Source: Caldifarciminota bacterium 4484_100
GTDB lineage: Bacteria > Hydrothermota > Tepidihabitantia > SM23-42
Length of the DNA: 5,645 nt
Direction of reading: 5' to 3'
Assembly: GCA_002049785.1 (NCBI GenBank)
Contig: MUKB01000135.1
Span: 1-5,645, forward strand
Made by a program: the position numbers and the translations under genes. Below the pieces are notes generated by a model. The model was not told the origin of the DNA, searched no databases, and was given only the letters and a program-made list of their open reading frames with translations. Of the stretch, positions 1 through 4,181 are shown piece after piece; position 1 is the first letter of the stretch, and each line of letters starts with the position of its first letter.

Positions 1-173
1 AGAGAAATATCGGGGTGTTGATTTCAGACCACAATGTCCGTGAGACCCTTGAGATAACAGACCGTGCATACCTCATCTACGAAGCGAGGGTGATACTCTC
101 GGGCGACGCCCAGACCCTGATCAATGACAAAAAGGCACGGGAGATCTATTTAGGCCCCAAGTTCAGAATCTGA
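1..173 (+). CDS. lptB: LptB, LPS export ABC transporter ATPase (3' end only)
   Basis: Only the last 56 codons are present. The first complete codon is at base 3 and the TGA is at 171-173. The peptide begins RNIGVLISDHNVRETLEITD and ends YLGPKFRI. The SDHNVRETL stretch is the switch-histidine (H-loop) segment characteristic of LptB, and the tail resembles the usual LptB ending (REIYLGxxFRL). LptB is the cytoplasmic ATPase that, with LptF and LptG, powers extraction of lipopolysaccharide from the inner membrane and its movement along the Lpt bridge. The Walker A and B and signature motifs lie upstream of the window and cannot be checked. The stop overlaps the ATG of the following glycosyltransferase, so the pair is probably co-transcribed. 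Another ABC ATPase of the same branch (LivF/LivG-like) is the alternative, but the HNVRETL motif makes LptB clearly more likely. Confidence 0.9.
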   Translation, partial: RNIGVLISDHNVRETLEITDRAYLIYEARVILSGDAQTLINDKKAREIYLGPKFRI

Positions 174-1696
174 TGGCGAAGCGTAGTAAAGGGTTTTCAA
201 AAAAGAATCGTTTACTTCTATCTTTTTTATTGGGATATCTCTTCATATCCCTTCTTCTCTTCGACCCGAAACTCTTTACCGGCGGGGACAATGCGGTCTA
301 TGTCCTCCTCGCCCAGTCTATTACTTCAGGAAAGGGATATAGAAATATTTATCTACCTGATGAACCTGCACACACCCAGTATCCATTCGGATTTCCCCTG
401 CTCCTCTGTCTACCCCTTCTTATTTTTAAGAACATTATCTTTCTGAAATTTCTTATTGTATTACTGGGTCTTGGTGCCTTCTTCTTCTTTTATCGAATTG
501 TTGAATATCTCTTTAAAGAAAATTATGAATTTATCATCCCCTTCTATCTTTTCATTCCAATCTTTATCATCTACAACCACTGGCTCTTGTCTGAAATACC
601 TTTTCTCTTCTTCTCCTTAGGTGCGCTATATTTTATGGTCAGGGCAGAACAGGAAAAGAAGAGTTTATATATCCCGGGATTCATCCTTGCCAGCTATGCC
701 TTTTTCATAAGGTCCGCAGGTATATCATTAATTATCGGTATCGCGCTTTATCTTATTGTCAAAAAGAGATATCAGGAACTGATTATTTTCTTAATTATAT
801 TTGGTGTTGCTTTTATCCCCTGGCAATTAAGGAATATGAAACTCTCGGCCGGGGGTAGCTATTTAGACCAACTCCTTGCCAAAAACCCCTATCAATTGGA
901 ATTGGGTCGGGCAACAATCTTTGACCTCATCGCCCGGGGATGGAACAATGCCATCTTTTATGCATTCACGATTTTACCCCTGACAATAGTACCCCTGATC
1001 GGCCTAAAATTTTTATTGGTACTGTTTGGAATATTTTTTACTGGATTGATTATTGTCGGCTTCATCCAGAATATCAAACGGTGGTCCATACTGGAATTCT
1101 ATCTTTTGCTGGCTGTAGTCGTGCTTCTGGGCTGGCCCAGAGTCTGGTCATCAGATCGGTTCTTACTCCCGGTCTTACCACTTCTGCTCATCTATATCTT
1201 TTACGGTCTAAAATCACTATCAAAAAGGTTCAAATTTCGGTATCTGCCCCAATCCTTGGTCGGGTTTATTGTATTACTCAATATTATCCATCTGATTCCA
1301 CTTATTGGCAAAACAGTAGAAAACAACCTTGCCTATCTTCGTGGAGATAAATATGCCGGCTATACCCAGGATTGGAAAAGATATTTTGAAGTGATTGAGT
1401 GGATTAAAAAGAAGGTTCCCGAAGACAAGATAATAATGGCAAGAAAACCCGAGTTTGTTTATCTTCTTTCCGGTCGTAAATCCCGACTCTATCCATTTAC
1501 CCGAAACCATCAGAAGATAAGAAACGCAATTGAGGAGTGTGACTATATCATCTTCGACAACTTCTACTGGTCTCAAAGCACACGAAGATATCTCGCCCCG
1601 GTGCTTCAAGAAACGATTGGGCGATATAAGATCGCCTATAAAACACCAAGGCCGGAATTTTATCTGTTGAAGATCTTAAAGCCCTTAAATCCATAG
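173..1696 (+). CDS. GT-C fold membrane glycosyltransferase (GT39/ArnT/PMT-like)
   Basis: This 507-residue polytopic membrane protein is predicted to transfer a sugar from a polyprenyl-phosphate donor on the periplasmic face of the inner membrane. What is visible: a basic N-terminus (MAKRSKGFSKKNR), a first helix at about 13-30, then a loop with GGD (Asp39), the expected place of the catalytic or metal-binding acidic residue in GT-C enzymes. Next come a conserved HTQYPFGFP (67-75), about ten further hydrophobic helices to about residue 378, LSEIPF (Glu141) in a second loop, and SSDRFLLPVLPL (326-337). The last 110 residues form a soluble C-terminal domain containing ARKPEFVYLLSGR (423-435), common in this family. 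The start is the ATG inside TGATG at the lptB stop; no strong Shine-Dalgarno sits in front of it, which fits translational coupling to lptB. The lptB neighbourhood suggests a lipid A, LPS or other envelope glycan substrate, but neither donor nor acceptor can be read from the sequence. Confidence 0.85.
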   Translation: MAKRSKGFSKKNRLLLSFLLGYLFISLLLFDPKLFTGGDNAVYVLLAQSITSGKGYRNIYLPDEPAHTQYPFGFPLLLCLPLLIFKNIIFLKFLIVLLGLGAFFFFYRIVEYLFKENYEFIIPFYLFIPIFIIYNHWLLSEIPFLFFSLGALYFMVRAEQEKKSLYIPGFILASYAFFIRSAGISLIIGIALYLIVKKRYQELIIFLIIFGVAFIPWQLRNMKLSAGGSYLDQLLAKNPYQLELGRATIFDLIARGWNNAIFYAFTILPLTIVPLIGLKFLLVLFGIFFTGLIIVGFIQNIKRWSILEFYLLLAVVVLLGWPRVWSSDRFLLPVLPLLLIYIFYGLKSLSKRFKFRYLPQSLVGFIVLLNIIHLIPLIGKTVENNLAYLRGDKYAGYTQDWKRYFEVIEWIKKKVPEDKIIMARKPEFVYLLSGRKSRLYPFTRNHQKIRNAIEECDYIIFDNFYWSQSTRRYLAPVLQETIGRYKIAYKTPRPEFYLLKILKPLNP

Positions 1697-1701
1697 CCTC
1701 T

Positions 1702-1914
1702 TTATCTCAAAATCCTTGTTGAATTTAATATCGCCAGTAACGCTACACCCACATCCGCGAATACTGCCTCCCACATCGTAGCCATCCCCAATACCCCGAT
1801 AATGAGAAATATCCCCTTGACACCCAGGGCAAAACCGATATTCTGCCAGACGATATTACGAGTTCTGTGGGCAATTTCTATTGCCTGGGGAAGCCTCTTC
1901 AATTCATCGGTCAT
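1702..1914 (-). CDS. C-terminal membrane fragment of split P1B metal ATPase
   Basis: This 70-residue piece is the missing end of the ATPase encoded just upstream on the same strand. It starts at MTDEL, the segment that normally follows the P domain, and ends NSTRILR, a typical ZntA/CadA C-terminus. It contains the last two membrane helices, with Asn25 and Lys33 (QNIGFALGVK) in the first and Asp54-Val-Gly56 (FADVG) in the second. The Lys and Asp match the membrane metal-site signature of Zn/Cd/Pb (P1B-2) pumps. Its ATG overlaps the TGA of the large fragment as ATGA, and no Shine-Dalgarno lies at normal distance upstream, so any translation would rely on reinitiation after the upstream stop. 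It ends 5 bases from the convergent glycosyltransferase. It cannot pump on its own. It is either half of a disrupted gene, the result of a sequencing or assembly deletion, or a coupled second subunit. Confidence 0.8.
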   Translation of the reverse strand: MTDELKRLPQAIEIAHRTRNIVWQNIGFALGVKGIFLIIGVLGMATMWEAVFADVGVALLAILNSTRILR

Positions 1915-3539
1915 ACATCGGAACCGAGGGCTCCCATTGCAATACCGATATCTGAACGGATCAGGACTGGAGCGTCGTTGATTCCATCACCGACAAAGGC
2001 TATCAGACTCTTTCTGTCCTTTTTTTCTGCTATCAACTCTTCTATCTTTTTCATCTTCTCCTGGGGTAATAATTCAGAATAATAGTTCTTCAACCCCAGT
2101 TTTTGGGAAACGAGCCGGGCGACATCCTGACTATCACCGGTAAACATAATTTGACGCTTTACTCCAAGAACCTCCAAACGTTGAATCGTTTCTTTGGCAT
2201 CATCTTTAATTTCATCAGAGATCACGAGATAACCAGCATATCTATTATCAACTACTATATGGACTACCGTACCCTCGACATTACAGGTGTTATGTTCAAT
2301 ATTCTCTCTATGTAGTAATTTATCATTTCCAACCAGAAGATGACGATTTCCAACCCTTGCCCTTATACCAAAACCTGATATCTCTTCATAGTCTAATATC
2401 GCGTTTTTATCGATTTTTCCATTGAATGCCTCGAGTATCGATTGTGCGATTGGATGACTGGAATGAACCTCGGCCTGAGCTGCAAGTTTTAGAATCTCAT
2501 CCTGTGAAAAGTCGTTGAAGGGTACAACTTCGACCACACGAAATACACCTTTGGTCAGGGTTCCAGTCTTATCCCAGACTATCGTATGGAGGTTATTCAA
2601 CCCTTCCAAGTAGTTTGAACCCTTTACCAGGATGCCGCGTCTGGAGGCAGCGCCAATGCCGCCAAAAAATCCTAAGGGGATTGAGATCACTAAGGCACAG
2701 GGGCAGGAGATCACCAGAAATACCAGCGCTTTGTATATCCATTCGGAAAATGTTTCTGTATGGCTAAATAGCGGAGTAAAGAGCGGGATATTGTATAATA
2801 GGACCGGAACCGTGGCCAGAAGAAGGGCTCCAGCCACCACTGCGGGAGTGTAGTATTTAGCAAATTTTGTAATGAACTTTTCTGTAGGAGCCTTTTTGAT
2901 GCGGGCGTTCTCCACCATATCCAATATCTTGGATACTGTAGATTCTCCAAACTCTCTGGTTACCCGGACCGATAAAAGGCCAGGACCATTAATCATTCCG
3001 GAAAGTATTTGACTTCCCGGTCCAACCCGCCTGGGCACGGATTCTCCGGTCAGGGCTGATGTATCAACCCTTGAGATACCTTCAAGAACAACACCATCAA
3101 GGGGCACCTTTTCCCCCGGTTTTATTACAATTATATCCCCCACTTTTATTTGACTTGGCTCTACCCGTTTTATGGTACCTTCCAGTTTCAGGTTGGCATA
3201 ATCAGACCTTATACTGAGAAGCGATTCAATCGACCTCCGGGAGCGGTTTAATGCCATATCCTGGAGTAATTCACCAACTTTAAAGAATAGTATAACCGCA
3301 ACCGCCTCGGGATATTGACCGATTGCAAATGCACCAACGGTAGCCACGGTCAATAGAAAATTCTCATCAAAAACCCGACCCTGAATTGCATTACGGATAG
3401 CATTCCTGACGATATCATAGGCGATGATGATATAGCTCAACAGGAACAGAGAGAATTCTTGCCAGTATGGCAGTTTGATACTCAGGGCCAATCCAAATAT
3501 GAAGACTCCGATAATGAGGTTTCTGATCGTGGATCTCAT
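1911..3539 (-). CDS. Heavy-metal P1B-type ATPase (ZntA/CadA-like), C-terminally truncated by frameshift/deletion
   Basis: This is the body of an inner-membrane pump that uses ATP to export divalent metals (Zn, Cd or Pb class). The large piece of the split ATPase is 542 residues from the ATG at 3539. Numbering from the longer open frame that begins with TTG at 3626, the motifs in order are: FDENFLLTVATVGAFAIG (86-103) in the early membrane helices, actuator TGES (193-196), CPC membrane metal site (Cys308-Pro-Cys310), phosphorylation site DKTGTLT (Asp352), the HP motif of the N domain (His391-Pro392), FTGD (495-498) and GDGINDAP (546-553). The frame then stops right after GALGSDV, where the family continues with roughly AIEAADVVL before MTDE. 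I prefer the ATG at 3539 because AAGGGA lies about 10 bases upstream and the protein then opens directly on the first helix. No N-terminal cysteine metal-binding domain is present with either start. Reconstructed with the downstream fragment it would be about 620 residues. Loss of the last two helices should inactivate it unless the fragments reassemble. Confidence 0.85.
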   Translation of the reverse strand: MRSTIRNLIIGVFIFGLALSIKLPYWQEFSLFLLSYIIIAYDIVRNAIRNAIQGRVFDENFLLTVATVGAFAIGQYPEAVAVILFFKVGELLQDMALNRSRRSIESLLSIRSDYANLKLEGTIKRVEPSQIKVGDIIVIKPGEKVPLDGVVLEGISRVDTSALTGESVPRRVGPGSQILSGMINGPGLLSVRVTREFGESTVSKILDMVENARIKKAPTEKFITKFAKYYTPAVVAGALLLATVPVLLYNIPLFTPLFSHTETFSEWIYKALVFLVISCPCALVISIPLGFFGGIGAASRRGILVKGSNYLEGLNNLHTIVWDKTGTLTKGVFRVVEVVPFNDFSQDEILKLAAQAEVHSSHPIAQSILEAFNGKIDKNAILDYEEISGFGIRARVGNRHLLVGNDKLLHRENIEHNTCNVEGTVVHIVVDNRYAGYLVISDEIKDDAKETIQRLEVLGVKRQIMFTGDSQDVARLVSQKLGLKNYYSELLPQEKMKKIEELIAEKKDRKSLIAFVGDGINDAPVLIRSDIGIAMGALGSDV

Positions 3540-3555
3540 AATTGTTGATCCCTTC

Positions 3556-3568
3556 GGAGAATGTCTCC
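3556..3568 (-). other. Small hairpin in the ATPase leader
   Basis: GGAGA and TCTCC form a perfect 5-bp stem around a 3-base loop, ending 16 bases upstream of the ATG at 3539 and just before the AAGGGA ribosome site. It could modulate access to the ribosome site, but a stem this short arises often by chance. Confidence 0.25.
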
Positions 3569-3597
3569 AGATGAAAATGGAGCCCGATTCATACAAC

Positions 3598-3626
3598 AAT
3601 CTTAACCAGTCAATCGATGATGTCAA
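3598..3626 (-). promoter_or_regulatory. Possible sigma70-like promoter for the metal ATPase
   Basis: On the minus strand a perfect TTGACA (3626-3621) is followed after 17 bases by AAGATT (3603-3598), a weak -10 match. If used, transcription would begin near 3591 and leave a leader of about 50 bases before the ATG at 3539. That would also exclude the upstream TTG at 3626 as start codon. I saw no clear dyad for a MerR- or ArsR-type metal sensor. The -10 is poor, so this is tentative. Confidence 0.25.
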
Positions 3627-3796
3627 TATCTATCCAGTCTGAGTCCTCTCCAGTTTTTTCATAGCACCACCAGGACGACATTTCGGATTTGGAAAACATT
3701 TAGCCATTAACTCATTGGTCATTGAAGGAATCTCAGTAACGAGAAAAACCAGAGAAACAGGAGAGGCATTTCGGATTTCGGAATTGAAAAAGATTT

Positions 3797-3826
3797 AGTC
3801 ATTAAGTCATTAGTCATTGAGTCATT
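3797..3826 (+). repeat. Short tandem AGTCATT repeat (four copies)
   Basis: AGTCATT begins at 3797, 3805, 3812 and 3820, so copies are spaced 8, 7 and 8 bases apart with a variable single-base linker. A decayed relative (CCATT, CTCATT, GTCATT) lies at 3702-3725 in the preceding composite unit. Confidence 0.75.
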
Positions 3827-3868
3827 ACACTCGATACTGGATTCTTGATTCTGGATAATAAAAAGGTC

Positions 3869-3889
3869 ATTCTGAATTTATTTCAGAAT
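3869..3889. repeat. Palindromic hairpin repeat, copy 1
   Basis: ATTCTGAA (3869-3876) pairs perfectly with TTCAGAAT (3882-3889), giving an 8-bp stem and a 5-base loop. It is preceded by GTC and followed by CTC. It lies 101 bases from its second copy, which has the same architecture. There is no T-run after it on either strand, so it is not a typical intrinsic terminator. Confidence 0.7.
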
Positions 3890-3900
3890 CTCAATATCTT

Positions 3901-3923
3901 AAACAAGAGAAACCAGATAAACC
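3901..3923 (+). repeat. Direct repeat, module A copy 1
   Basis: These 23 bases, with core AAGAGAAACCAGATAAACC, recur without mismatch at 4011-4033. A diverged third copy lies at about 3741-3760. The repeat sits after the hairpin in each composite unit. Confidence 0.8.
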
Positions 3924-3969
3924 GGCAAGGCATTTCGGATTTCGGACTTCGGAATTAAAAAAGAATGTC

Positions 3970-3990
3970 ACCCTGAACTTGTTTCAGGGT
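3970..3990. repeat. Palindromic hairpin repeat, copy 2
   Basis: ACCCTGAA (3970-3977) pairs perfectly with TTCAGGGT (3983-3990) around a 5-base CTTGT loop. Compared with copy 1, two stem positions change from T-A to C-G pairs on both arms, so pairing is kept. It is flanked by GT upstream and CTAAATCTTTT downstream; the T-run is interrupted and starts several bases after the stem, so terminator function is doubtful. Confidence 0.7.
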
Positions 3991-4010
3991 CTAAATCTTT
4001 TCAACCAGAA

Positions 4011-4033
4011 AAACAAGAGAAACCAGATAAACC
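4011..4033 (+). repeat. Direct repeat, module A copy 2
   Basis: This is an exact 23-base match to 3901-3923, 110 bases downstream. It is directly followed by the nested hairpin at 4039-4079 in place of another B module, so it marks the end of the repeat mosaic. Confidence 0.8.
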
Positions 4034-4038
4034 AGAGA

Positions 4039-4079
4039 TGCTGAACCGATACTGAGCCCCCTCAGCACAAGGTTCAGCA
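4039..4079. other. Nested inverted repeat upstream of the Lon promoter
   Basis: TGCTGAACC (4039-4047) pairs with GGTTCAGCA (4071-4079) as a perfect 9-bp outer stem. Inside it CTGAG (4052-4056) pairs with CTCAG (4061-4065) around CCCC. The structure ends 13 bases before the -35 box of the protease promoter. It could be an operator-like dyad, a transcription-insulating hairpin or another relic of the repeat family. It lacks a T-run, so it is not a standard terminator. Confidence 0.6.
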
Positions 4080-4092
4080 GTTGAAAAATTGA

Positions 4093-4120
4093 TTGACAAT
4101 TAAAGAAATTTTGTTATACT
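4093..4120 (+). promoter_or_regulatory. Sigma70-like promoter of the Lon-type protease gene
   Basis: A perfect TTGACA at 4093-4098 is separated by 16 bases from TATACT at 4115-4120. A TG one base upstream of the -10 (4112-4113) adds an extended -10 element, and the spacer is AT-rich. Transcription would start near 4127, leaving a leader of about 55 bases. The match suggests strong housekeeping-type expression; I see no CIRCE or sigma32-like element. Confidence 0.75.
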
Positions 4121-4170
4121 TTAGCTTGTGATAATATTCTTTGCGATTGAAGTTCCATAGATGTTTGAAC

Positions 4171-4177
4171 AAGGAGG
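4171..4177 (+). promoter_or_regulatory. Shine-Dalgarno site deciding the Lon start
   Basis: AAGGAGG lies 4 bases before the ATG at 4182. An in-frame ATG at 4161 (which would add seven residues, MFEQGGF) has no comparable ribosome site and would place this motif inside the coding region, so 4182 is the better start. Confidence 0.8.
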
Positions 4178-4181
4178 TTTT

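Larger units (their letters stand above)
1702..3539 (-). pseudogene. Whole disrupted ZntA/CadA-type metal ATPase locus
   Basis: The two adjacent reading frames together cover one complete P1B-2 ATPase except for about nine codons plus one base at 1911-1916. Relative to family consensus GSDV-AIEAADVVL-MTDE, the minus strand reads GAT-GT-ATG-ACC, consistent with a 28-base loss that also shifts the frame. No other stop or frameshift interrupts either piece and all catalytic motifs are intact, so the event is recent or an artefact, or the split form is still used. This entry marks the locus as a unit; the separate entries describe the pieces. Confidence 0.6.
3627..4092. repeat. Gene-free mosaic of imperfect composite repeats
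   Basis: I see no credible coding frame here. The stretch is built from recurring modules. Module B (CATTTCGGATTTCGG, variants) occurs at 3679-3694, 3767-3785 and 3931-3956. Module A (AAGAGAAACCAGATAAACC, variants) occurs at about 3741-3760, 3901-3923 and 4011-4033; the last two are identical over 23 bases. An AGTCATT-like tract is at 3702-3725 (diverged) and 3797-3826. A GAATCTCA word is at 3728-3735 and 3886-3893. A CTGAA/TTCAG hairpin is at 3869-3889 and 3970-3990. The order B, tract or hairpin, A is repeated three times with lengths of roughly 88, 164 and 103 bases. This is plainly non-random, but I do not recognise it as a named element. Confidence 0.8.

Noticed and set aside
940..1350. 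136-codon plus-strand frame inside the glycosyltransferase gene
   Set aside because: It lies wholly within the strongly supported membrane protein in another frame, and its translation has no domain character. It is a shadow frame.
1274..1609. 111-codon minus-strand frame opposite the glycosyltransferase C-terminal region
   Set aside because: It is antisense to conserved coding sequence, with no ribosome site or recognisable motif.
2711..2950. 79-codon minus-strand frame overlapping the ATPase
   Set aside because: It covers the same strand as the ATPase membrane region in a different frame; the ATPase frame carries all the motifs.
3540..3626. Extended ATPase start at the TTG at 3626
   Set aside because: The frame is open, but the TTG has no well-placed ribosome site, the added 29 residues match nothing in the family, and the TTG is part of a possible -35 box. 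The ATG at 3539 has a ribosome site.
3970..4000. Intrinsic terminator at the second hairpin
   Set aside because: The stem is followed by CTAAATCTTTT, not a continuous T-run, and no plus-strand gene ends upstream for it to serve. On the minus strand it would precede, not follow, a gene.
3660..4092. CRISPR array as explanation of the repeats
   Set aside because: Repeats are imperfect, of several types, with uneven spacing (88, 164 and 103 bases), and with no uniform spacers or nearby cas genes.
4161..4181. In-frame ATG at 4161 as start of the Lon-like protease
   Set aside because: No ribosome site precedes it, while AAGGAGG precedes the ATG at 4182. Using it would place the ribosome site inside the gene.
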